Shown here in pieces: positions 11,937 to 22,999 of a stretch of 64,000 bases of DNA (position 1 is its first letter; each line of letters begins with the position of its first letter). Source of the DNA: Lindgomyces ingoldianus (taxonomy: Eukaryota > Ascomycota > Dothideomycetes > Pleosporales > Lindgomycetaceae); the NCBI RefSeq assembly GCF_010093535.1, contig NW_022985173.1, positions 570,876 to 634,875 of the forward strand, written 5' to 3'. The notes under the pieces are model-generated. The model searched no databases and was not told the origin of the DNA. It was given only the letters and a program-made list of their open reading frames with translations. The translations under genes and the position numbers were made by a program.

Positions 11937-12118
11937 TAAATTGCAGCAAATTATAGCAGACTATAGCAAATTGCAGCAAACTATAGCAAACTATAGTAAA
12001 TTGCAGTAAACTATAGCAAATTGTAGCAAATTGTAGTAAATTGTAGTAAACTATAGCAAATTGCAGTAAACTATAGTAAATTACAGCAAACTACAGTAGA
12101 TTACAGCAGCAGGCAGCA
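11937..12118. repeat. Minisatellite, ttgcagcaaa unit (10 bp)
   Basis: About 18 units of a 10-base repeat vary between ttgcagcaaa, ctatagcaaa, ttgtagtaaa and similar. The variation is almost wholly C/T and G/A, as if a pure array had been RIPed. The reverse complement of the same unit appears at 12550-12573 and 63977-64000. Confidence 0.9.
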
Positions 12119-12361
12119 ATCCCTAGTAGATATTAGTTGTGTTGTAAGTAGCTCTACATATAAAGAGAGTTCTAGAGGAGTAATGCCTCTAGAAAAAAAG
12201 CCTTACAAAGGGCAGTAATAATTGCACATAAGCTAGTGTTAGCGTAATAGGAAATTACTAAGCTTTAAGCAGCTAATAAGGCAGCTACATTAAGAAAGGC
12301 CTACGCTTAACAGCTTAAAATAAGTTTAGGGCGCGCAGTAACAGAAAGAAGGCAAAGAAGC

Positions 12362-12962
12362 TGTTAGATTAAAGCACTGTTTCTAGGCTTCCTAAGATAA
12401 ATAATAGGTTTTCAATATAATGTATAGGATAATAATTAATTCTATTAATTAATTAAATAATTTTTTTTTTCTGCTCTGCTCGTGTTGCTCGGCTTTGTTT
12501 TTCCGGTCCGAGTCCCTCGCGCACTAGCCCTATGCGCGACCAGCTTGCAACATGCTGCAATTTGTTGCAAAATNNNNNNNNNNNNNNNNNNNNNNNNNNN
12601 NNNNNNNNNNNNNNNNNNNNNNNNNNNNNNNNNNNNNNNNNNNNNNNNNNNNNNNNNNNNNNNNNNNNNNNNNNNNNNNNNNNNNNNNNNNNNNNNNNNN
12701 NNNNNNNNNNNNNNNNNNNNNNNNNNNNNNNNNNNNNNNNNNNNNNNNNNNNNNNNNNNNNNNNNNNNNNNNNNNNNNNNNNNNNNNNNNNNNNNNNNNN
12801 NNNNNNNNNNNNNNNNNNNNNNNNNNNNNNNNNNNNNNNNNNNNNNNNNNNNNNNNNNNNNNNAAGAAATTCTGACTAACTAGCGCGTCCAAAAGAGGAG
12901 ATTCTGCTCAACTTTTTGTTCTGCAAACCCGAATATAATAAGCAGAGCAAGCTCTGCTAATA
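12362..12962 (+). repeat. LTR-like repeat TGTTAG...CTAATA with gap
   Basis: This begins TGTTAGATTAAAGCACTG and matches 63779-64000 almost base for base as far as the gap. It ends at the G1 junction with gctaata, a plausible RIPed form of a CTAACA terminus complementary to the TGTTAG start. The middle is assembly gap. A GC-richer core (12500-12545, gtccgagtccctcgcgc) is preserved in both copies. It is probably an LTR of an unidentified element. Confidence 0.5.
12574..12863. other. Assembly gap (290 N)
   Basis: A run of N begins directly after ttgttgcaaaat, the start of the gctgcaa minisatellite. The gap probably reflects a tandem array that could not be assembled. Any reading frame through it is meaningless. 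Confidence 0.98.
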
Positions 12963-13111
12963 AAATCTACATAGTTATAATTTCTAATATAGACTAAGCT
13001 TTAGCTCTCTAAAAACACACTAACTTAAGAATAATAGTTTTTTAAAACTACTACAACTTATTACATGTCTTTTTTTAAAATAAGTTTAATAAGCTTTTAA
13101 TATAATATCTA
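12962..13111 (+). pseudogene. G1 internal fragment between X and Copia B
   Basis: About 150 bp of G1, matching the minus strand of G2 at about 25885-26040 (phrases tttctaatatagactaagc and acacactaacttaag). It lies between protease and reverse transcriptase. 13107-13111 is atcta, the left target duplication of Copia B. Confidence 0.85.
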
Positions 13112-13377
13112 TGTCCGTACGCAGCAGCAGCGTCGCGGCCTAGATACGAGCGATCACGCACGAGCAGGATCACGTATCTATGTCACATGATGCTCGTGCG
13201 CGAACCTCTGTGCGCGAACATCTAGATATCCCTCTTTTCCTCTATACAAAGGAAAAACAAGAAGTAATTAACACTAGTTACCTAACACCCTTGTGTAATG
13301 TTTACACTGTGTAAACCTCTCTGTCTTGTACACATTTGCTAACACTAAGTGCTAGCTAGCAGAGAGTTTATTTAACA
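13112..13377 (+). repeat. Copia B 5' LTR (type 2)
   Basis: The LTR starts TGTCCGTACGCAGC and ends TTTATTTAACA. Its first 150 bp match type 1 LTRs; its last 120 bp match type 3. It is followed by the constant ctaattagtagtt. Confidence 0.9.
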
Positions 13378-13899
13378 CTAATTAGTAGTTTAAATACTAT
13401 AAAAAAAGAAGCTTTTTTTATACCTTTTTATTTAAAAGTTTATGTATAAAAAAAATCCTTTTTCTTACTACTTTAACTATAAATTAGTAAGAGTAAAAAC
13501 AGAGTTTAATTTATATGTAAGTAGCTATAAATCTTTATTTAGTTACTTAAGTAAAAGTAAAAAACCTGTCTATATAATACTGTTTAAAGGTATTATATAA
13601 ATAGTAGTGCTTATTTAACACTAGAAGGTCTATTTTATCTTTTTGCATAAGGCTGTTTAGAGGCAGCGTACAATAAAAAGTAAGACAGCGCGTAATAACA
13701 CATAATTAACTACTATAAAGTAATAAGCAACACTAGCTCTATCTATAACTAGCTAACATAATGTATTAACATATAACTAATACATACCTTTTATAGGCAT
13801 TTTAGCAAAGACCCTAGCAAAGTAGATAAATATTAATAATTAAGTAAATAAAATTAAATTATTAAATAATATACCTAAGAAAAAGCTTAATTTATACAT

Positions 13900-16647
13900 A
13901 GCTAACTTAATTATAAAACTCTACATGTTAAGCATAACAGACATACATATACTTAAGAACTTTTAAAATAACTTTATAAAGTAAAAGCTTATACACTTTA
14001 GAGATCTTAGCTAACTATTTTTATAAAAACTAATTACTACTTTATAAAATAAAGGCATTAGCTTTAAGAAAGACATAATAAAGGCTACTACACTATATAA
14101 ACTTATAAAAAAAGAACACATATTTACTATTCTACTAAAGCATTATATAAAACTATTACTACTATTGCTAGTCTTAATGCAACAGAGAATGTCTCTGTAT
14201 AAATTACCTGCAGACCTAATACTTTCTCTGTAATTAGTACAACTACCTTGTAATAGCTTACTGTACAAGAGCATAACTAGGCAGCTACATATTCCTGTAG
14301 CTACAGCTCTGCATAAGATTCCCTAAAGCTTATACCTACTGCATATAATTTAACTACCTGCATAATTTATACTACATTACAGCCTATATAAACTTCTACT
14401 CTAGAGGGAAACTACTAAAGAAAAACTTTTAGCAGATAAAATTATATAATTTTAAAAAGCATAAAAAAAGAATAATAACTACATAAGTTAACTATATAAT
14501 ATCTTTATAAATAAAATAAGAATTTTTATTAATTTATGTTAATAGCTAGATATCTAGGAAACTTAGTACATAAACATCTTTCTAAACATTCTAGAAGGTT
14601 AGGCAAATATATACTATATGCACAACATAGGCCCTAGACATAACTAGAAGCATTTATACAACACCTTAAGTAATTACTTTAATACTAATGTAAACTATAA
14701 CTAGTATTAGATAAATTAGACAATAATAAGCTTTACATAAAGTAAGTAGAAAAACTTTATAAAAACTCTATATAAAGCTTTTAAAGCTATAATTAATAAA
14801 CTTACTCTTATATAAAAAGCTCTTAGTCTATAATTCTAAAGTAAAATACTACTTTACACTACTATTATATAAGCATGCTAAGGGCAACTTAAACTTAAAT
14901 AAGTAATGTTTTTAATTAAGCCTACATGTAAGGCACTATATAGTAACCTCTGTTTAGCACTTTAGGTTATAATTAATTAATAGAATAATACATTTATAAA
15001 TAAATCCTAGAACGTGTACTACACTAATAGGTAATATAGCTTACTATGTACACATAGCTATTAACAACATAAAAGAAGCCTAAGAGGATATAGAAAATTA
15101 TTTAAACTATAGTCCTTTATATAATTAAAGTAATGCTTTATCTGTTATAAAAAAGAATGTTAGTTAATAAATTATCTTTACATAGATTAATCTTATGTAA
15201 AATACTAATATATTTTTTTATATAAAGAATTCTATAATAAGACACTAATGTATAAAAAAGTAAATGTGTATATTTAAAAGTTTAAAGGTAAACTAGAGTA
15301 AAAAAAAAAAAAGTTACATAATAATAATAACCTAAATAAAAAGAAAGGTAAGAAGATTATTAACTACCTTACTAATGCTACATTTCTTTACTACGCAACT
15401 GCAGAGGACATCTACAGCCTAAAACTTAAAGGATACGCAGAATAGTTTATTTTTAAAGATTAATACTATATAGTATACTAAGGTAAACTATAGGATACTA
15501 GCGCAGTAAGGATCTTTACTATAAGAAAGTTATAACTTAAAGCATACCTATAAAAATTCTCTTATACAAAAGTAGACTAAACACTAAGGAAAAAAAGTAT
15601 TAGCTTTAAAAAATAAAAATTAATAAAATTAATTAGTACTATATAAATTACTAACTTAGTTAGTAATGTAACATATTACATTCTAAAGACTTTAACACTA
15701 TTTCTACTATTACTAGTAAATGCTAACTAACTTAGGGCATACTTTAACAACATTTTAAATGTTATTATATGTAAATACAAAACTACTGTTTTTATTATAT
15801 AAAAATAAAGACACTTTTTTTTTAATATTAGTAAAGAAGAATTTATGTCTTTCTTTACTAAATTAAAACTTTACTACTTCTACTGCTAATTTAGACACCT
15901 CTATATAAAGAGACTCTAGAAGATGCTAACTAGCGCTAGCTACAACATTAATGCTGTAGTGCTAGAAAAGATTAAGAAGTTCTGCTACCTCTACTAATTA
16001 TATAACTAGGCTTTATAAAGATTTAAGTTTATAATTAAAGATAACACCTACTTTAACTATAAAATTATTATTAATATTATATAAATTAATAATAAGAATG
16101 TTTTACATATTATTAATATAAACACATTATTTTAGGCTACTACATTTCTAAAATTTATGTCTGCATAAGATACCTAGAATGCACTGTGTAAATGCTAGAT
16201 TAACACTTATTAAGAACTTTTAGACTATATTATGTATAACTTTAGTATAAACTTTACTTTAGAGGATTTTTAAGCTTATGTAAAGATTATAAGAGCTATA
16301 TGTAGGCAGATGCCTATAGAAGCACATTAAGTAGTTAGAAAAGTTAAGCGTGTGCATACACTTCTCTAACAAGTGTTTAACATCTTAAAGACTAAGCTAG
16401 GTAACTGTACAGATAATAAGACTATTCTGTAAATAGCAGTTAAGGCTTTAAATAACACAGCTAGCCTACACAGTTTAGTACCTACGCTGCTAGTTTTTAA
16501 AGCATACTTAAGAATTAACTTAAACTCTCTACTATTACTAAATATTATTGCATAAGCAAGTGCTATATAAAAAGTAATAAAGATACTTTAAAAAGACTAT
16601 ATAAAAGTAAATATTAATTATATAATTAACACTTATAATAGCTTTAT
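13900..16647 (+). pseudogene. Copia B Gag and integrase region, RIPed
   Basis: Gag-like sequence is at about 13900-15500 (14170-14330 matches the Leu-rich block near 60155-60361 of Copia E). The integrase region follows at about 15500-16600, ending in the segment homologous to LVPTLLVF and NLDSLLLLDII of E. It is broken by many TAA/TAG codons. The reading continues, after the two insertions, at 28283. Confidence 0.7.
16643..16647. repeat. Target-site duplication of Copia C, tttat
   Basis: tttat is repeated at 22538-22542, directly after the other Copia C LTR. Confidence 0.88.
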
Positions 16648-16900
16648 TGTTGAATGGACTCTCTGCTAGCTAGCACTTGGTGTTAGCAAATGCGTACAAG
16701 ACAGAGAGGTTTGCACGGTGTAAACATCGCACAGGGGTGTTAGGTAACTAGTGTTAATTGCTTCTTGTTGTTTTCTATTGTACAAAGGAAAGGGGTTAAT
16801 ATAGTCCTAAACTCTGCGCACAGATCTCTGTGCACAGGGATCTAGGCGCATCTAAGCCACGTGACTATTAACTAGGCGCCTAAATATTACTATTTAGGCA
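16648..16900 (-). repeat. Copia C 3' LTR (type 3)
   Basis: On the minus strand it starts TGCCTAAATAGTAATATT (RIPed) and ends CCATTCAACA. It contains the near palindrome ctctgcgcacagatctctgtgcacag. Confidence 0.9.
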
Positions 16901-16949
16901 TTAGCAACTTTTTGTTTTTCCTTTATACAGGACTTGCCTTGTTTACACA

Positions 16950-19900
16950 TATAGTAGATAGGTTGCTGTAGGGCCCTTTTTGCCTATCTTGTATAGGCTT
17001 AAGTCTGTTAACTAACGCTTTAACTCTAACAGTTAGTTAGTTATATAAAATTAGTTCCTTAAGAGCAGAGTTTAGCGCCTTCTTTGTATAGGCATTTGTA
17101 GGGTTGTCCCTTCTATTAATCTACCTAATCTCTATAATCTCCCTCTTCTTATATAATTCTTAAATTAACATAATATTAATTATAAGTCTCTTCTTATTTG
17201 TTGTCCTAAGCTTTATAAGACATTTATACAAAGATCTTAAATCTGTGCATAGTACAATAGGTATAGAAGGTATTCTAAGCATACATGTAATCTAGTTAAT
17301 TGTTGTGCTTAGTGCAATTGCGCAGTTAAATCCTCCTACTATTCTATATAATTTACTAGCTAGTATAGAGCAGGTAACCTGTTTACACTTAGAGAAGTTC
17401 TAGTGTATAATATTGCCTATAATTTTAAAGTTATATAAGTTCCTAGTGCGCTGCTTTATTCTAAGAATAATAAGAAAGCTAAGCTATAAACTTAGGTTCT
17501 TATTATTTATAAATAATTTATTAGTAAAGATAAACAACTTTGTATAGAAAAGATTAAGTAGTACATATAATAATCCTCTATTCTAGTTGTTAATTTGCTA
17601 TTAGATTTGTACATTTAATGCCTTAATATTGTTGTACAACAGTAACACAACTTAAGCAGCAGTAGACAGGTCAAATGCTGCCTCAGGTTGACATACTAAT
17701 GCAATATAGGCACCTCGCGCGCGCTGTTTGACGTACTTCTGCGCAGCATCCTCTACCTTAGACTCTATTGTGTGTAGATTCCTAGCTTAACTTTTTTATA
17801 TAAAAATAATATTATTTTATATAAGGTAGATCTTTCTTCTATTAAATTTAATAGCCTAATTATGCAATAGTATAGTCTTAGGCTTTACTTAGAAGTTAGC
17901 TTTAAGTAATTTTTTTTTCTCTCTTTATGCAAAATTAGCTGTAACAATACTAAGGGTATTATCTGTCTACAGTCCTGTAATACTAAACACTGTTAGGCCT
18001 TTATATGTAATTAATAAGCATAAATTATATAATAAGGTTTTTATAAAAAGTCTATTTTTATAATAGTTATAGTATGTCTTAAACTAATACAAGCCTAACT
18101 CTACTGCGCTGTATAGTAGTTGTACAACTCTAAATATTGTGTGTGGAGGGAAGCTTTTACAGAGTTCTCTTAGTAGTTATATAAAGAGAGTGTAAACAAG
18201 CTTGTCTATTAATTATACATATGCCTAGGTAATATTGCGTAGTTTACAGTGCATGTTGTACAAAGCTATTAGTAATAGGCTAATAGCTAGAATTAACCTC
18301 TAACTTATTTTCTAAATTATAGGAGACTATATAAGAATCTCCTTCTTCTTCTTATCTAAATGTCCTGCAAACATAAGTTGTAACTTTTTATATAGTTTTA
18401 TTAATTTCCCTTTAACTTTATGTATAAGTTAAAGGTTAAAGATCTGTCTTTTATAAATTAATAAATTATATAAAAGTACTTTAAACATGCTACTTATAAT
18501 TAGACTTTTTATTTCTGTACAGTCTAATTCTTTAAATAGTCTCTTAGGTGTTGTAATTACACTGTCTGCATAGAGCTTAATTACTAGCGCGTAGTCTTCC
18601 TTTTCCTTTTAGGTTAGGAATGTTGTAGCCTGTAGATTCTTACATAGTCTCTCTTAGCTTTTCTTAGCTAGCTGTAGTTCTAGTTTTAGTTTGTACAATA
18701 AATCTAATGCTGCTTAAGAGGCTGTTTTGTGCGGTCTATTAACTAGAGTTAGTTGCTTGTGTGGGCAACCTCTCTTTTATGCCTATAGAGGATCCCTTTG
18801 TACTAGGGCTAGTTTGTCTAGATCTAGCAATTCTTGTGCAGGTTTATCCTTATCCTTTATATAATAATATGGCATAACTTGTGTGCAGCAGAGTTTTACT
18901 AGACTGTTCTCTATCTTAATAATAATGTCTAGGGCCTTAATTCCCTTTACTATGTGCAGTCTTATTTATCCCTTTTTCTTTTACTACGTCTTTACTTTAA
19001 AACTAAGTAGGAGATTTAGTACTTTATATAAGGTTAAACTATTCTAGGTATTAATTATATAATTAATATTAACTTTTACCCTCTTACTTTAAAGCATCTT
19101 TATTGCCTTTTATACAGCGTTAGCTTGTGTAATAATATTAAGGGATAGTGCAGAATCTATGTTAATTCTTAGGTACATTCTAAACATAAGCAATGTAGGT
19201 ATAAAACTGTTTAGTTCTACTATATTATTTAGGGCTTTAACAGCTATCTATAACACTAACTTATTATTTGTACAATTATCTAATTCTGCACAGAGGATAT
19301 TGTACGCACGTTGCAGTGGTGCGTGCGCGCGCTTAATCTTCCCTAGAGCCTAATAGGCCTTTACTAGCATCTGTTAACACGTTGCTTCTATAATCTTTGC
19401 GTGATTCTAGAAGTCTTTAGATGCAAAGTTTATACTAGGGTTATGTATAATATAATTAGGTAGGCCTTAGTACATGTTAATTTAACACTTGTAGAGCGCG
19501 TCCTAGGTATCTTGTGCAGACATTAATTTTAAGAAGGTTGCTGCTTAGAATAATGTATCTATGTTAATTACATGTAGTACGTCTTAGTTGCTAATTTATA
19601 TAACATTAATTACTATCTTATAGTTAAAGTGCAAGTTGTCTTTAATTATAAACTTAAATCTTTATAGTGCTAGGTTATGTAGCTAACACATGTAGCAGAA
19701 CTTCTTAATCTCTTTAAGTATAGAGAGATTAACGTTATGTCTAGCGTTCTTAAGCATTGTGTAAAGTTATTCTGTATAAGAATAGCTAAATCTTCTATGC
19801 AGTTATTAAAGTTTACATTTAGTAAAAAAGGACATTAATTCCTTTTTTTATATATTAAAGAATAGATAACTTTATTTTTGTACAACTAAGACAGTATTCC

Positions 19901-22000
19901 TATTGCTTTGTACAATCACATTCTGCACGTTGTTAAAGTACGCACCTATTTAGTCTGCGTCTGCCAGAGACAGTAGGAACAGTGTTAGGGTGTCTAGAAT
20001 GTAATATGTTATGTTACTAACTAGGTTAGTAATTTATATAGTACTAATTAATTTTATTAATCTTTGTTCTTTAAAGCTAATACTCTTCTTCCTTAGTGTT
20101 TAGTCTACTTTTATATAAGGGAATTCTTACAGGTATGCTTTAAGTTATAACTTCCCTACAGTAGAGATCCTTGCTGCGCTAGTATCCTATAGTTTACCTT
20201 AGTATACTGTATAGTATTAATCTTTAAGGATAAACTGTTCTGCGTATCCTTTAGGTTCTAGGCTGTAGATGTCCTCTGCAGTTGCGCAGTAAAGAAATGT
20301 AGCATTAGTAAGGTAGTTAATAATCTTCTTACTTTTTTTTTTATCTAAGTTGTTATTATTATGCAACTTTTTTTCTTTTTACTCTAGTTTGCCTTTAAAC
20401 TTTTAAATATACACATTTACTTTCTTATACATTAGTGTCTTATTATAGAATCTTTTATATAAAGAGATATATTAGTGTTTTGCATAGAATTAATCTATGT
20501 AAGAATAATTTATTAACTAACATCCTTTTTTATAATAGACAAAGCATTGCTTTAATTATGTAGAGGACTGTAGTCTAAATAATTCTTTATATCCTCTTAG
20601 GCTTCTTCTATGTTGTTAATAGCTATGTGTATGTAGTAAGCTATATTGCCTATTAGTGTAGTACACATTTTAGGATTTATTTATAAATGCATTATTCTAT
20701 TAATTAATTATAACCTAAAGTGCTAAATAAAGGTCACTGTACAGTGCCTTATATGTAGGCTTAATTAAGAACATTGCTTATTTAAGTTTAAGTTGCCCTT
20801 AGCATGCTTATATAACAGTAGTGTAAAGTAGTATTTTGCTTTAGAATTATAGACTAAGAGCTTTTTATGTAAAAGTAAGTTTATTAATTATAGCTTTAAA
20901 AGCTTTATGTAGGGTTTTTATAAAGTTCTTCTACTTACTTTATGTAAAGCTTATTATTGTTTAATCTATCTAATACTAGTTGTAGTTTATATTAGTATTA
21001 AAGTAATTGCTAAGCTGCTTGTACAGTAACTTTTATAATTATCCTAGACTAATATTATAAAGGTAGAACATGTGTGCGCGCTTTTTAAAGATATTAGAAA
21101 AGATGCTTGCATATAATGCCTTAAAAATAGTAAGGTGTTAGCAGAGCTTTATAAATACTATAGCCTTATTAGCTAGGATATTATATAGTTGCCTTATGTA
21201 GTTGTTCTTCTTCTTTTATGCTTTCTAGAATTATACAACCTTCTTAGGCGCAAGGTTCTCTACTGTAATATCTTATGTAAGTAGAAGTTAGTATAGATTA
21301 TACAGTAATTAAATTATATACAGTGGGTACAAGCTTTAGGGAATCTTATGTAGAGCTGTGGCTACAGGAACATGTAGCTGCCTAGTTGTGCTCTTGTACA
21401 GTAAGCTCTTGCAAGGTAGTTGTACTAATTACAGAGGAAGTATTAGGTCTATAGGTAATTTATATAGAGACATCCTCTGTTGCGTTAAGACTAGCAATAG
21501 TAGTAATAGTTTTATATAATGTTCTAGTAGAATAGTAAACATGTGTTTTTTTTTTATAAGTCTATATAGTATAGTAGCCTTTATTATGTTCTTCTTAAAG
21601 CTAATGCCTTTATTCTATAGAGTAGTAATTAGTTCTTATAAAAACAGTTAGCTAAGATTTTTAAAGTGTATAAGCTTTTACTTTATAAAGTTATCTTAAA
21701 AGTTCTTAAGCATATATATGTTTGTTGCGCTTAATGTGCAGAGTTTTATAATTAAGTTAGCTGTGTATAAATTAAGCTTATTTTTAAGTGTATTATCTAA
21801 TAGTTTAATTTTATCTACTTAATCTTTAATGTTTGTCTGCTTTGCTAGGGTCTTTACTAAGATGCCTATAAAAGGTATGTATTAGTTGTATGTTAATATG
21901 TTATGCTAGCTAGTTATAGATAGAGCTGGCGTTGCTTGTTGCTCTATAGTAGTTAGTTATGCGTTGTTGCGCGCTGTCTTACTTCTTGTTGTACGCTGCC
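16950..22000 (-). pseudogene. Copia C Gag-Pol, RIPed
   Basis: On the minus strand, gag-like sequence lies around 20700-22000, integrase around 19150-20250, RVT_2 reverse transcriptase around 17800-18750, and RNase H at about 17120-17260 (the block matching the RNase H signature of E). TAA/TAG stops interrupt every domain. The longest clean plus-strand reading here (19159-19353) is antisense to integrase and not a gene. Confidence 0.72.
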
Positions 22001-22284
22001 TCTAAACAGCCTTATGCAAAAAGATAAAACAGACCTTCTAGTGTTAAATAAGCACTACTATTTATATAATACCTTTAAATAGTATTATACAGATAGGTTT
22101 CTTACTCTTGCTTAGGTAACTAAACAAAGATTTATAGCTACTTGTATATAAATTAGACTTTGTCTTTACTCTTGCTAATTTATAGTTAAAGTAGTAAGGA
22201 AAAGAATTCTTCTTATACATAAACTTTTAAATAGAAAGGTATAAAAAGAGCTTTCTCTTTTATAGTATTTAAACTACTAATTAG

Positions 22285-22537
22285 TGTTAAATAGACTCTC
22301 TGCTAGCTAGCACTTAGTGTTAGCAAATGCGTACAAGACAGAGAGGTTTGCACAGTGTAAACATTGCATAGGGGTGTTAGGTAACTGGTGTTAATTGCTT
22401 CTTGTTGTTTTCTATTGTATGAAGGAAAGGGGTTGATATAGTCCTAAACTCTGCGCACAGATCTCTGTGCACAGGGATCCGGGCGCATCCAAGCCACGTG
22501 ACTATCAACTAGGCGCTCGAATATCACTATTCGGACA
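22285..22537 (-). repeat. Copia C 5' LTR (type 3)
   Basis: This LTR is well preserved. On the minus strand it starts TGTCCGAATAGTGATATTCG, itself an inverted repeat (cgaatagtgatattcg), and retains cacgtg and ggatcc sites lost in the partner LTR. Confidence 0.9.
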
Positions 22538-22607
22538 TTTATAACATATAAAGTTTTTAACCTCCCCCTTAGCTTAAAAATTATAGCATAAAAAAAAAAA
22601 AGGCTAG

Positions 22608-22612
22608 ACTAG
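22608..22612. repeat. Target-site duplication of Gypsy G2, actag
   Basis: actag is repeated at 28278-28282. The joined flanks (ggctagactag + cttatataaaattaa) restore the Copia text seen uninterrupted at 8958-8990 and 36250-36280. Confidence 0.92.
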
Positions 22613-22930
22613 TGTCACGATTGTGCACGAGTAAGGTTATAGAGCTTTACAGAGGTCTAGTTTAATTACTACGTGAGGTATCATGGTAGGTACAAGACGT
22701 TGTGTGAGGAACAGGAAGGTTTAGAAGAAAATTAGTAATTAAATACTTAGCTTAGAAGTCTAAGCGCTTTAAGTATAAATTAAGCCTGTTCTAGGTTTAG
22801 TTAGTGTTAAGGCAATTTGTGCTTAAGTTTATGTCTGTGTTATGTTGTGTTTATATCAGACGTGCACTAATAATACTCTAGTACGCGTCTAATATAGTTA
22901 TGTCTGGGATCTAGAGAGGATACTGTGACA
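22613..22930 (-). repeat. G2 3' LTR
   Basis: On the minus strand it starts TGTCACAGTATCC and ends GTGCACAATCGTGACA. It is 318 bp, with the same TGTCAC...GTGACA ends. Confidence 0.93.
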
Positions 22931-22948
22931 GTACCCCCCCCCTTATTA
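22931..22948 (-). promoter_or_regulatory. G2 polypurine tract
   Basis: Minus-strand text aataagggggggggtac abuts the 3' LTR. This is the expected primer site for plus-strand DNA synthesis. The equivalent in G1 is 40204-40218. Confidence 0.85.
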
Positions 22949-22999
22949 GAAAGGGAATCCTTCACATTAGTAGTTCTAGCATTAGGTTGTCTTTGTTAG

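Larger units (their letters stand above)
10898..12361. other. Insert X, right flank of Copia A
   Basis: This AT-rich sequence contains a Copia LTR-like fragment (11254-11462) and a 10-bp-unit minisatellite (11937-12118). A protein-like, stop-broken stretch at about 12180-12360 is rich in Lys, Gln and Arg. No intact gene is seen. Confidence 0.4.
4244..12961. mobile_element. Insert X in G1 (unresolved element, carries Copia A)
   Basis: G1 is interrupted between aactagatt...aaaat (4239-4243) and aaaat-ctacatag (12962 onward), whereas G2 is continuous there. The insert is therefore about 8.7 kb, of which 5.7 kb is Copia A. aaaat on both sides is a candidate target duplication, but low complexity weakens this. 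The right part contains an LTR-like unit beginning TGTTAGATTAAAGC at 12362, which recurs at the window end. The left end does not begin with that unit, so X is truncated or composite. Confidence 0.55.
16648..22537 (-). mobile_element. Copia retrotransposon C (253-bp LTRs), nested in B
   Basis: A minus-strand Ty1/Copia element of 5890 bp with 253-bp LTRs at 16648-16900 and 22285-22537 and target duplication tttat. Its interior is colinear with E. The LTR is type 3: the U3 half is unrelated to types 1 and 2, but the R/U5 half is shared with type 2. The LTR copy at 22285-22537 is much less mutated than the one at 16648-16900. Confidence 0.93.

Noticed and set aside
11937..12118. Possible CRISPR-like array
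   Set aside because: Units are 10 bp, contiguous, without unique spacers, in a eukaryotic genome; it is a minisatellite.
12482..12892. Four reading frames spanning 12482-12892
   Set aside because: Most of each is assembly gap (N), so the frames are artefacts.
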